A DNA stretch of 64,000 nt from contig NZ_BOOK01000034.1 in assembly GCF_016863195.1 (NCBI RefSeq), forward strand, positions 1 to 64,000. The letters run 5' to 3'. The position numbers were made by a program, and so were the translations under genes. The notes under the pieces are model-generated. The model ran no database searches and was not told the origin of the DNA. It worked only from the letters and a program-made list of their open reading frames with translations. Positions 1 through 7,437 of the stretch are shown here, piece after piece; positions within the stretch are counted from its first letter, which is position 1; every line of letters begins with the position of its first letter. The DNA comes from Paraplanobispora takensis (GTDB lineage Bacteria; Actinomycetota; Actinomycetes; Streptosporangiales; Streptosporangiaceae).

Positions 1-471
1 GAGGGTGTGGCCGTTGTTGGCGGTGTCGTAGACGCAGTGGCCAGCGGTGGCGACCAGGTTGCGGTACTTGGCCTGGATGGAGGTGGCCGAGCACCACTTG
101 TAGTCGCCCTTGGCGTCGACGAAGAACACCTTGCCGATGGTCTTGGGCAGGTTGATGTTCTTCACCACGGAGGTGGTGGCCTTGCCCTCACCGGTGGGCA
201 GGACCGCGCCGGCCTTGCCGTCGGGGGAGTAGGCGCCGCCGGACTTCAGAGCCGGAACGTCCTTCTGGTCCCAGTAGTAGGCGGTGGCCTTCTTCAGGGC
301 GTCGTTGTTGGACGCGCTCCAGAACTGCGCGACCGACTGAGCCTCGGCGGTGTTCTTCGCCATCGGGTCGGTGGCCCAGTCCGGGGCGGCCTGGGCGGTG
401 CCGGCCAGACCAGCGGCCAGCAGACCGGTGGCCAGAACGGCACCACCGGCGGGGAGGAGGATGCGCTTCAA
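1..471 (-). CDS. Secreted trypsin-like serine peptidase, N-terminal part (cut by window edge)
   Basis: This is the first 157 codons of a gene whose 3' end lies outside the window. I place the start at a TTG at 471 because it follows a CAGGAG ribosome site and matches the start of the next paralogue. Residues 1-28 form a signal peptide (KRILLPAGG, a hydrophobic core, then TAQA before APDW). Next come a pro-region with VAQFW near residue 50, a linker with PTGE, and the start of the peptidase domain (LPKTIGKVFF). The catalytic histidine lies in ATAGHC near residue 145. The Asp and Ser positions are not in the window, so activity cannot be judged. It is roughly 85% identical by eye to the same stretch of the next gene, which suggests a recent tandem duplication. 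Confidence 0.85.
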   Translation of the reverse strand, partial: MKRILLPAGGAVLATGLLAAGLAGTAQAAPDWATDPMAKNTAEAQSVAQFWSASNNDALKKATAYYWDQKDVPALKSGGAYSPDGKAGAVLPTGEGKATTSVVKNINLPKTIGKVFFVDAKGDYKWCSATSIQAKYRNLVATAGHCVYDTANNGHTL

Positions 472-551
472 GGTAACTCCTGTGTCAAAGACGTGCCTTG
501 CGCTGATGCGAAACGCATCTTGCGTCCCATTCATCAGCAAAGGATGGCTAA

Positions 552-573
552 AACATACAGGGGTGATCTTGAG
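552..573 (-). promoter_or_regulatory. Conserved upstream element of the first peptidase gene
   Basis: On the minus strand the blocks CTCAAGATC and CTGTATGTT occur with 4 bases between them, about 81 bases before the TTG start. The same two blocks with the same spacing lie before the next paralogue (2676-2697), while the bases between them differ. This pattern fits a promoter or activator site. No fixed transcription start can be read from sequence alone. Confidence 0.45.
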
Positions 574-751
574 GATCAATAGCCTCTTACGGAACAAATG
601 CCCCATAAGATCCAATGAGACCTTCCCGTGACTTCTGTGACGTGTGGTGCAGAACATCACTGTTATCCGAGTTTCCGCAGATCAGGGCGGGCGTACGGCG
701 GGCCGACCGGAGAGGGGGTGACGGCGTGGACGCGGTCGGTAGGAGATCCGA

Positions 752-767
752 TGTGACGAGGATCACG
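752..767. promoter_or_regulatory. CRP/GlxR-like box upstream of the first peptidase gene
   Basis: TGTGACGAGGATCACG matches the CRP-family consensus TGTGA-N6-TCACA at 15 of 16 defined and spacer positions. An exact match, TGTGACGCAGATCACA, sits at the equivalent place before the next paralogue (2888-2903). Both lie about 190-200 bases upstream of the CTCAAGATC/CTGTATGTT element, which is far for a classical activator site, so the role is uncertain. Confidence 0.45.
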
Positions 768-886
768 TGGAGATGAGGGCACCGATCCGGAGCGGTGTGC
801 GTCAAAGGCGCTCCGTGCCCGGGTGGAGCATAAAGGCCGAAGCGCGGGAGAACGTCGAGGAGTTCGAGCAAGGTCCGGGCATGACA

Positions 887-916
887 AAGGGACCCGGTCC
901 GAAGACCGGGCCCCTT
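887..916 (-). terminator. Terminator hairpin after the second peptidase gene
   Basis: Arms CCCGGTC (893-899) and GACCGGG (904-910) are perfect, and pairing continues outward past one mismatch to 887 and 916. On the minus strand it is followed by TTTGTC. It lies 65 bases after the stop codon of the peptidase gene at 982. Confidence 0.7.
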
Positions 917-981
917 CGCTTGGAGCTGGGTCGAACTAGAGGTTTGGACCCCCTAGCCCGGGATCGTCAGATCCGTACGGC

Positions 982-2610
982 TTACTTGTACAGCTCGCCG
1001 TTGGCGCCGACGATGCGGCCCGACCACACGTTGGCGGCCTTGGCGTAGATGGCGGCGGTCTCGCCGTCGAAGTACGCCGAGGTGCTCAGGTCGTAGCGGC
1101 CGTTGGCGTCCTGGTCACCGAACAGGCTGGTGACACCGTTGACCAGGCCGAGACGCTTGGCGTTGTTGTACTTGATGAGCCACGGGGAGCCGTCGGCACC
1201 CGGGGTCATCGAGCACTTCAGGCCCACGTGCTCCTCGACCTTCTGGGCCGCGGAGACGTACACCTTGCCCGAGGGCTTGCCGTAGCACCACTTCGGCGTG
1301 ACACCGGTGAAGGGCTTGTTGCCGTCACCGTGGGCAGCCGCCGGGTAACCGAAGATGTAGACCGGCTGGCCGGTCTTCTGGTTCCACGCGAAGCCCTGGC
1401 CACCGACGTTGTCACCCAGACGACCGGCGTCCTTGGACAGCTCGATGTGGTAGGTCTTCAGGTACCACTTGGTGGTGGAAACCGTGCTGGACTTGATCCA
1501 CTTCTTGACGAAGTACTGGACCGAGTACCACTCGATGTCCACGCCGTTGGCCTGGACAGTCTTCAGCTCACCGAGGAACTTGCCGGCAGCCTTCTCAGCC
1601 TTGAGCTTCTCGTAGGTCTCCTTGCTGATGGACTCCCACTTGCCACCGAAGGGCAGAACGGGGTACTGCTCGCCGTTGTTCCACTTCTTCGAGTGCGGCG
1701 CGGCCTTGTCGTAGTCGTACTTGGTGACCTCGAAACGGATGAGCTTGACGTCCTTGTAGCCGTCCTCGTCCGTGTACTTGTCGATGTCGTTGCCGTTGAA
1801 CTCGAGCTGCGGCGGGTTCACCGTCTCGACGTTGTTGGCAACGGTGGTCTCCGAGTAGTACGGGCCGTCGTCGCCGTACTTCGAGTGACCGGCCTTGCCC
1901 TCCTCGGCGGAGACTTCCTTGATGTCGATGTACTTCGGGCCCACGAACTTCTTGTACTCGTCGGCGGTGACGGTCTTGTCGCCGTTGTAGTGCACACCGT
2001 TGTAGACGGTGACGAACGCGTAGTCGCGGTCGTAGTCCTCGTAGACGTCGAAGTCGTAGTGCGTCCACGCCTGCTTGCCGACGTAGATGCCCCACGGGGT
2101 CTTGCCCTGGTAGTAACCGGGGACGAAGACCCACTTGTCAAGGGTGTGCCCGTTGTTCTCCACGTCGTAGACGCAGTGGCCGGCCGTGGCGACCAGGTTG
2201 CGGTACTTGGCGTGGATGGAGGTGGCCGAGCACCACTTGTAGTCGCCCTTGTTGTTGACGAAGAACACCTTGCCGATGGTCTTCGGCAGGTTGATGTTCT
2301 TCACCTTGGGCGTGGTGACCTTGGCCTCGCCGGTGGGCAGGACCGCGCCGGCCTTGCCGTCGGGGGAGTAGCCGCCACCGGAGACCAGCTTGGGCAGCTG
2401 CTTCTCGTCCCAGTAGTAGGCGGTGGCCTGCTTCAGGGCCTCGTTGTTGGACTTGGTCCAGAACTGCGCGACCGACTCGGCCTCGGCGGTGTTCTTCGCC
2501 ATGGGGTCGGTGGCCCAGTCCGGAGCGGCCTGGGCGGTACCGGCCAGACCAGCGGCCAGCAGACCGGTGGCCAGAATGGCGCCACCGGCGGGGAGGAGGA
2601 TGCGCTTCAA
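982..2610 (-). CDS. Secreted trypsin-like peptidase paralogue with Ser-to-Asp change (probable pseudopeptidase)
   Basis: 542 residues from a TTG start preceded by AAGGAG five bases upstream; an upstream in-frame ATG lacks that site. Signal peptide residues 1-28; pro-region with VAQFW (47-51); linker with PTGE; peptidase domain from LPKTIGKVFF (108-117). Catalytic His145 (ATAGHC) and Asp196 (DRDYAFV) are present. The nucleophile motif reads GADGSPW (471-477), whereas the canonical paralogues read GASGGPW, so residue 473 is Asp where Ser is expected. Four cysteines (127, 146, 442, 466) fit two disulfides. About 165 extra residues (roughly 211-392) sit between the Asp loop and DAGRLGDNVGGQGF; a similar insert occurs in the paralogue at 5842. 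Most likely non-hydrolytic or altered; this is inference from the missing serine. Confidence 0.9.
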   Translation of the reverse strand: MKRILLPAGGAILATGLLAAGLAGTAQAAPDWATDPMAKNTAEAESVAQFWTKSNNEALKQATAYYWDEKQLPKLVSGGGYSPDGKAGAVLPTGEAKVTTPKVKNINLPKTIGKVFFVNNKGDYKWCSATSIHAKYRNLVATAGHCVYDVENNGHTLDKWVFVPGYYQGKTPWGIYVGKQAWTHYDFDVYEDYDRDYAFVTVYNGVHYNGDKTVTADEYKKFVGPKYIDIKEVSAEEGKAGHSKYGDDGPYYSETTVANNVETVNPPQLEFNGNDIDKYTDEDGYKDVKLIRFEVTKYDYDKAAPHSKKWNNGEQYPVLPFGGKWESISKETYEKLKAEKAAGKFLGELKTVQANGVDIEWYSVQYFVKKWIKSSTVSTTKWYLKTYHIELSKDAGRLGDNVGGQGFAWNQKTGQPVYIFGYPAAAHGDGNKPFTGVTPKWCYGKPSGKVYVSAAQKVEEHVGLKCSMTPGADGSPWLIKYNNAKRLGLVNGVTSLFGDQDANGRYDLSTSAYFDGETAAIYAKAANVWSGRIVGANGELYK

Positions 2611-2675
2611 GGGAACTCCTTGGTCTGTCGTGGAACGCATCTTGCGTCCCATGCGTCAGTAAAGGGATAGCCAGG

Positions 2676-2697
2676 AACATACAGCCCGGATCTTGAG
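2676..2697 (-). promoter_or_regulatory. Conserved upstream element of the second peptidase gene
   Basis: The minus strand carries CTCAAGATC, 4 bases, then CTGTATGTT, ending 66 bases before the TTG start. The arrangement is identical to 552-573, and only the 4-base spacer differs (CGGG here, ACCC there). Conservation of the blocks but not the spacer suggests protein binding sites. Confidence 0.45.
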
Positions 2698-2887
2698 AAG
2701 TGGAAGCCGCTTCGGAGGTCCAGACGATCGCCCGGGACCCCGTGACCTTTCCGTTACTTACTTCGAGGTTTACGGCGACGCGGACATTGGTGGTGAACGC
2801 CACTTGTTTCCGCAGATCAACATGGACCCGGTGCGAGTGGTACCGATGTGACGTAAGTGTCATCACTCGGAACATCGGCCTCAGTGG

Positions 2888-2903
2888 TGTGACGCAGATC
2901 ACA
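2888..2903. promoter_or_regulatory. Perfect CRP/GlxR-type palindrome
   Basis: TGTGACGCAGATCACA is an exact match to TGTGA-N6-TCACA, the consensus of CRP-family regulators including actinobacterial Crp/GlxR. It lies about 280 bases upstream of the peptidase start at 2610. The flanking bases continue to match the region around 752-790 (shared GGCACCGAT), showing that the duplication covers the upstream region too. Confidence 0.5.
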
Positions 2904-3058
2904 TGGAACCGATGGCACCGATTCGGGCCGAGTCACGTCTAACGAGCCCGCACCGAACCGGACGTTGTTCCGAAACTGCGCAAAACAGGCGCTTCCCGCT
3001 CCGGGGGTTCCCGGCGCCGGAGGGGTTCCGGTCCGGAAAATCTCCGGAAAACGCGAAC

Positions 3059-3082
3059 GGGACCCGGCCTGAGCCGGGTCCC
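3059..3082 (-). terminator. Terminator hairpin after the third peptidase gene
   Basis: Perfect ten-base arms GGGACCCGGC (3059-3068) and GCCGGGTCCC (3073-3082) around a CTGA loop, 31 bases after the stop codon of the gene ending at 3114. No strong T tract follows on the minus strand, which is common in actinomycetes. Confidence 0.65.
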
Positions 3083-3113
3083 GCGATCTACGTGAAGAGC
3101 CTGAGGGGTGCGC

Positions 3114-4274
3114 CTACTTGTAGAGCTCCCCGTTCGGGCCGACGATGCGGCCGGACCAGACGTTGGCCGCCTTCTTGTAGATGTCGGCCGTCTCACCGTC
3201 GAAGTACGGCGAGGTGACCAGGTCGTAGCGGCTGTTCTGGTCCTGGTCGCCGAAGAGGCTGGTCACGCCGTTGACGTAGCCCAGGCGCCGGCCGCTGCTG
3301 TACTGCGTCACCCACGGGCCGCCGTCGGCGCCCGGCGTGAAGGAGCCCTTGAGGCCGACGTGCTCCTCGACCTTGTGGGCAGAGGAGACGTAGACCTTGC
3401 CGGACGGCTTGCCGTACAGGTACTTGGGCGTCACGCCGGTGTAGGGCTTGTCGCCGTCGGGGTGCGGGGCCTGCGGGTAGCCGAAGACGTAGACCGGCTT
3501 GCCGGTCGGCTGGTTCCAGCTGAAGCCCAGCCCGCCGACGTTGTCGCCGAGACGGCCGGCGTCCTTGGACAGGCCGATGTAGTAGTGGCCGCCGCCGGTC
3601 CACTTGGGCCCGGTGAAGCCCTTGTACTCCGACGCGGTGACCTGCTTGACGCCGTTGAACAGCACGCCGTTGAAGACGGTGACGAAGGCGTAGTCCTTGT
3701 CGTAGTCCTCGTAGACGTCGAAGTCGTAGTGCGTCCACGCCTGCTTGCCGACGTAGATGCCCCACGGGGCCTTGCCCTGGTAGTAACCGGGGACGAAGAC
3801 CCACTTGTCCATGACGTGGCCGTTGCTGTCCGGGTCGTAGACGCAGTGACCGGCCGTGGCGACCAGGTTGCGGTACTTCGACTGGACCGAGGTGGCCGAG
3901 CACCACCGGTACTCGCCGTTGACGACGAAGAACACCTTGCCGATGGTCTTGGGCAGGTTGACGTTCTTGGCCAGGCGCGGCGTGGGCTTCTCGGCGCCGG
4001 TCGGGGAGACCGTGCCCGCGCGGCCGTCGGGGTTGTAGCCGCCGCCGGAGTTCAGCTTCGGCCCGGTGATGTCGGGATAGAAGGCCGTGGCGCGCTTCAG
4101 CGCCGCGAAGTTGGAGGAGGCCCAGAAGTCGACGACGGAGACCGCGTCGGCGTTGTTCCTGGCCATCGGGTCGGTCGCCCAGTCAGGGGCGGCCTGGGCG
4201 GTGCCGGACAGGCCCGCCGCCAGAAGACCGGTGGCGAGTACGGCGCCGCCGAGGGGAAGAAGGGAGTGCTTCAC
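3114..4274 (-). CDS. Secreted trypsin-like peptidase paralogue lacking the catalytic Ser and one disulfide (probable pseudopeptidase)
   Basis: 386 residues from a GTG at 4274 with AAGGAG six bases upstream. Signal peptide 1-28, pro-region with VVDFW (47-51), linker with SPTGAE, peptidase domain from LPKTIGKVFF (107-116). His143 and Asp194 are present, but the nucleophile motif is GADGGPW with Asp317 in place of Ser. The two C-terminal cysteines conserved in all other complete copies are both lost (Leu286 in KYLYG, Gly310 in LKGSF), so one disulfide is missing as a unit. The long insert of the 982 and 5842 paralogues is absent, but its edges remain (VTASEYKGFTGPKW then YYIGLSKDAGRLGDN). That suggests an internal in-frame deletion from an insert-bearing ancestor. 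Probably secreted and non-catalytic. Confidence 0.9.
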   Translation of the reverse strand: MKHSLLPLGGAVLATGLLAAGLSGTAQAAPDWATDPMARNNADAVSVVDFWASSNFAALKRATAFYPDITGPKLNSGGGYNPDGRAGTVSPTGAEKPTPRLAKNVNLPKTIGKVFFVVNGEYRWCSATSVQSKYRNLVATAGHCVYDPDSNGHVMDKWVFVPGYYQGKAPWGIYVGKQAWTHYDFDVYEDYDKDYAFVTVFNGVLFNGVKQVTASEYKGFTGPKWTGGGHYYIGLSKDAGRLGDNVGGLGFSWNQPTGKPVYVFGYPQAPHPDGDKPYTGVTPKYLYGKPSGKVYVSSAHKVEEHVGLKGSFTPGADGGPWVTQYSSGRRLGYVNGVTSLFGDQDQNSRYDLVTSPYFDGETADIYKKAANVWSGRIVGPNGELYK

Positions 4275-4372
4275 GAGGTGCTCCTTGCACAGCAATGTTT
4301 CCCGATCAATCGGGAGATCGCGGGGAGAACAAGGAAAGAACCTACGCAGAGGGGCGGGGGGTCAAACGCGGT

Positions 4373-4423
4373 CTAAGGCTGACTTAAGGTCCATTTAAGG
4401 TTCCTTTAAGGTCTGCCTAAGGT
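4373..4423. promoter_or_regulatory. Five-copy 11-bp direct-repeat array upstream of the third peptidase gene
   Basis: TAAGG occurs at 4374, 4385, 4396, 4407 and 4418, exactly 11 bases apart, mostly as TTTAAGGT or CTTAAGGT (ACCTTAAA-type on the gene strand). Eleven-base direct repeats place each copy on one face of the helix and are typical of OmpR/PhoB-family response-regulator sites. On the minus strand the array ends about 8 bases before a TTGACC (4360-4365), a plausible -35 element for the GTG start at 4274. Confidence 0.6.
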
Positions 4424-4442
4424 TCGGCGGTAAACCTGAAGA

Positions 4443-5597
4443 TCAGGGAGCGCGACGGGTGGACGCCCACTGGTACACCGTGTAGGTCGAGGCGACGAAG
4501 TACGGCGAGGAGAGCAGATCGTACTTCTTGTCGGTGTTGACGTCCCAGGTGAAGCTGTTGACGCCGTTCAGATAGCCGAGCGCGTTCTTGAAGTCGTAGT
4601 CGACCAGCCACGGGCCGCCGCTCGCCCCGGCGGTGAAGGTGCACCTGATCGCCAGGCCGTACTCCACCAGGCGGGTGGGCGCCGGGCGCTTGGTCGTGCG
4701 GTCGTCGCAGCGCTTGAGCTCCTGGCCGTTGTAGGGCCGGGTGCCGTCGACGTTGGCGGAGGCGGGATAGCCGAAGGCGAAGGTGAGCAGGCCGACGCCG
4801 CGCCTGGTCGTCAGGCCCTGCCCGCCGACGTTGTCCTCCAGGCTGCCGACGCTCTCCATCTCGTAGGTGCCGGCGGTCTTGCCGGGCTTCCAGTGGAAGC
4901 CGTTGTGCACCGAGACGAAGGCGTAGTCGTAGTCGTAGTCGCCCCAGCCGGGGAAGCGGTCGTGCAGGTTGATCGAGTGGCCGACGTAGATCCCGTACGG
5001 CGTGGCGCCCTTGTCGTAGCCGGGGATGAAGATCCAGTACTCGGCCGCCTTGCCCTGCTTGGGGTCGTAGGCGCAGTGGCCTGCCGTGGCGACCAGGTTG
5101 CGGCCGGCCGAGGCCACCGACGAGGCGGAGCACCAGTAGTCGGCGTTGCCGATCCTGAAGAACACCTTCCCGACGGTGATGGGGAAGGTGCCGGTGCCCG
5201 GGGCGCGCTTGGTGGGAAGCGAGGGCCGGACGGTCTGCAGACCGGTCTTCGCGGGGGCCGTCGTCGTTGTCGTCGTGGTGTTCTTGCCGCCGGAGGCCGT
5301 GGTGGCGGTACCCCCGCCCGTAGGCGTGGCGGAGGCGGTGGAGGAGTTGCCCTCGGTCGGCTTGACCTCGGGGGTGGCCGGGGTGTTGTCCTGGGCCTTC
5401 TGGAGCCGGGCCGGGTTCCAGTACTCCGCGATCCTCTTCATGTCCGCGCTGTTGCGGGTCAGCTGGATGGAGGTGACGCTGCCCGGCACGTAGTAAGGGC
5501 TGGCAGCGGCGCTCCCCGTGAACCCGGACACCGCCGTCGCGCAGGCAGCGATCATCGCGGCGAATGCGGCCGCGAGGCGCCGTGCGCGGGGGGGCAT
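4443..5597 (-). CDS. Secreted trypsin-like serine peptidase with Thr-rich linker
   Basis: 384 residues with an ATG start, the only one in the array, and a GAGAGGA ribosome site nine bases upstream. An Arg-rich signal peptide runs to about residue 32, followed by a pro-region with IAEYW (56-60). A low-complexity linker (about 75-135) is rich in Thr, Gly and Pro and includes seven consecutive threonines. The peptidase domain starts at FPITVGKVFF. The triad is complete: His174 (TAGHC), Asp224 (DYDYAFV) and Ser326 (GASGGPW). Cysteines 156, 175, 297 and 319 match the family disulfides. It lacks the long insert between Asp and Ser. It should be an active secreted endopeptidase; the substrate is unknown. 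It is the most divergent member of the array. Confidence 0.9.
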   Translation of the reverse strand: MPPRARRLAAAFAAMIAACATAVSGFTGSAAASPYYVPGSVTSIQLTRNSADMKRIAEYWNPARLQKAQDNTPATPEVKPTEGNSSTASATPTGGGTATTASGGKNTTTTTTTAPAKTGLQTVRPSLPTKRAPGTGTFPITVGKVFFRIGNADYWCSASSVASAGRNLVATAGHCAYDPKQGKAAEYWIFIPGYDKGATPYGIYVGHSINLHDRFPGWGDYDYDYAFVSVHNGFHWKPGKTAGTYEMESVGSLEDNVGGQGLTTRRGVGLLTFAFGYPASANVDGTRPYNGQELKRCDDRTTKRPAPTRLVEYGLAIRCTFTAGASGGPWLVDYDFKNALGYLNGVNSFTWDVNTDKKYDLLSSPYFVASTYTVYQWASTRRAP

Positions 5598-5751
5598 GGG
5601 GGAGATTCCTCTCAGGATCGGAAGACTATAGATAGTTGCAAGGGGTGATTTTTCCAGATCAACTTAGTTTTAGGCAGCTTGCCGTACGAACTGCTCTGAC
5701 GTCATCGTCCGGTCCATCATGTCTGGAGATACGTAAGCACCCCGTCAAGAG

Positions 5752-5787
5752 GTCGAAGGACCCGAGAGGAATCTCGGGTCCTTCGAC
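5752..5787 (-). terminator. Perfect 16-bp stem-loop after the fourth complete peptidase gene
   Basis: Arms GTCGAAGGACCCGAGA (5752-5767) and TCTCGGGTCCTTCGAC (5772-5787) are perfectly complementary around a 4-base loop. It is the second of two strong hairpins met after the stop codon at 5842 on the minus strand. No T tract follows. Confidence 0.6.
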
Positions 5788-5798
5788 GTCATTCAGGG

Positions 5799-5827
5799 CT
5801 CACGGCCCGGCCGAGCCGGGCCGTGAG
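5799..5827 (-). terminator. Perfect 12-bp stem-loop directly after the peptidase stop codon
   Basis: Arms CTCACGGCCCGG (5799-5810) and CCGGGCCGTGAG (5816-5827) around a 5-base loop, 15 bases after the stop of the gene at 5842. Together with the hairpin at 5752-5787 it forms a tandem terminator separating two peptidase genes. Confidence 0.65.
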
Positions 5828-5841
5828 CCTCCTGGGAGCTC

Positions 5842-7437
5842 CTAGGAGACGGGGAACTTCCCGGTCCAGAGGTTGGCGGCGTACTTGTAGATGCCGTAGG
5901 TCTCACCGTCGAAGTACGGCGTGGTGACCCGGTCGTAGCGGTCGTTGCCGTCGCTGTCGATCGTGAGGCTCACGACGCCGTTGAGGTAGCCGGTCCGCTT
6001 GCTGTTCTTGTACTGCAGCAGGAACGGGCCGCCGCTGGCGCCGGGGGTGAAGGCGCACTTGATCGCCTGGTGCTCCTGCGCCTTGTAGGCGGGAACGTCC
6101 GGGGCGTTGGAGGTGGCACCGTAGCACCACTTCATGGTGTGGCCGCTGTAGACCTTGTCGCCGTCCAGGTGGGCGGAGGCGGGGTAGCCGAACGCGAAGA
6201 CCTTCTTGCCGGTCTTCTGGTTCCACGCGAAGCCCTGGCCGCCGACGTTGTCGCCGAGGCGGCCGGCGTCGGCCAGGAGGATCACGTAGTAGTGGGTGAG
6301 GAAGTACAGCTCCTTCACCGTGGTCTTGACCCACTTCTTGATGAAGTACTGGGTCTTGTACCAGGCGATCTCGGTGCCGTTGACGTCCTTGACGGCCTCG
6401 AGCTTGCCGAGGAACTTCCCGGCGGCCTTCTCCTTGATCAGCGCGTCGTACTGCTCCTTGCTGATGCCGACCTTGCCCTTTTCGTCGCTGAAGCGCTCGA
6501 ACTTGGCGTTGTTGTCCAGGCCGGTGGGAGCCTTGGCGTAGTCGTAGGAGGTGACCTCGACGGCGGTCAGCTTGACGCCGTTGCGGCCGTCCTTGATGTA
6601 GTCCTCGATGTACTTCTCGGCGTCGGCCGGCTTGCCGACCGTCTCCACGGTCGGGTCGGACAGCTTCTTCCAGTACGGGCCGAGCTGGCCGTACTTGGCG
6701 AAGCCCTTCTCGAACTCGTCCTGGGTGATCGGCTCGTCCTCGGTGTACTTGAAGCCCTTGGCCTTCTCGTACTCCGGACCGGTGATCTCCTTGACGCCCG
6801 TCTGCTTGATGCCGTTGTAGACGTTGACGAAGGCGTAGTCGCGGTCGTAGTCCTCGTAGACGTCGAAGTCGTAGTGCATGTTGACCTTGGCGCCGACGTA
6901 GACGCCCCAGGGAGCCTTGCCCTGGTAGTAGCCGGGGATGAACACGAAGTTGCTGTAGGGCTTGTTCGTGTCGGTGTCGTAGACGCAGTGACCGGCGGTG
7001 GCGACCAGGTTGCGGTAGTTCGACTGGACCGCGCTGCCGGAGCACCAGCGCTCCTGGCCCTTGTCGTCGAGGAAGAAGACCTTGCCGACGGTGATCGGCA
7101 GGTTCACGTTGCGGGACTTGCCGGCGGACTTGCCGCCCTCGCCGGTCGGGGCGACGGCGCCGGGCTTGCCGTCGGCGGAGGCGCGCGAGGCACCGGAGCG
7201 GAACTCGCCGGAGGCGGTCGACTCGGTGACGTAGGTCTTCGCCGACTTCAGCTTCGTGGGGGTCCAGTAGCCCGCGATGGCCTTCGCGTTACCGGACGAG
7301 GCGAGGGTGACCGACTTGCGGTCCGGGGCGCTCTGCTGGGCGGCCTCGGCGGTGCCGGCGAGGGAGACGCCGATCATGGAAGAGGCCACCAGGGCGCCAC
7401 CGAGGGGGAGGGTGAGGCGCTTGGCTCGGGAGTTCAA
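5842..7437 (-). CDS. Secreted trypsin-like serine peptidase with long insert
   Basis: 531 residues from a TTG at 7437 after AAGGAGCTCCA; an upstream in-frame ATG lacks this spacing, and the paralogue at 10117 starts identically (NSRA). Signal peptide 1-32, pro-region with IAGYW (54-58), linker with APTGEGGKS, domain from LPITVGKVFF. The triad is intact: His150, Asp200 and Ser468 (GASGGPF). Cysteines 132, 151, 438 and 461 are conserved. About 180 extra residues (roughly 211-388) lie between Asp and DAGRLGDNVGGQGF and include EKAAGKFLG and QYFIKKW, both shared with the pseudopeptidase at 982. So this insert occurs in an apparently active copy. It is divergent from the inhibitor gene at 7745 across a 300-base shared upstream region. 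Confidence 0.9.
   Translation of the reverse strand: MNSRAKRLTLPLGGALVASSMIGVSLAGTAEAAQQSAPDRKSVTLASSGNAKAIAGYWTPTKLKSAKTYVTESTASGEFRSGASRASADGKPGAVAPTGEGGKSAGKSRNVNLPITVGKVFFLDDKGQERWCSGSAVQSNYRNLVATAGHCVYDTDTNKPYSNFVFIPGYYQGKAPWGVYVGAKVNMHYDFDVYEDYDRDYAFVNVYNGIKQTGVKEITGPEYEKAKGFKYTEDEPITQDEFEKGFAKYGQLGPYWKKLSDPTVETVGKPADAEKYIEDYIKDGRNGVKLTAVEVTSYDYAKAPTGLDNNAKFERFSDEKGKVGISKEQYDALIKEKAAGKFLGKLEAVKDVNGTEIAWYKTQYFIKKWVKTTVKELYFLTHYYVILLADAGRLGDNVGGQGFAWNQKTGKKVFAFGYPASAHLDGDKVYSGHTMKWCYGATSNAPDVPAYKAQEHQAIKCAFTPGASGGPFLLQYKNSKRTGYLNGVVSLTIDSDGNDRYDRVTTPYFDGETYGIYKYAANLWTGKFPVS

Noticed and set aside
2843-2878. Inverted repeat CCGATGT (2843-2849) and ACATCGG (2872-2878) near the CRP-like box
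   Set aside because: Arms are short with a 22-base gap; no equivalent was found before the duplicate gene, so I give it no function.
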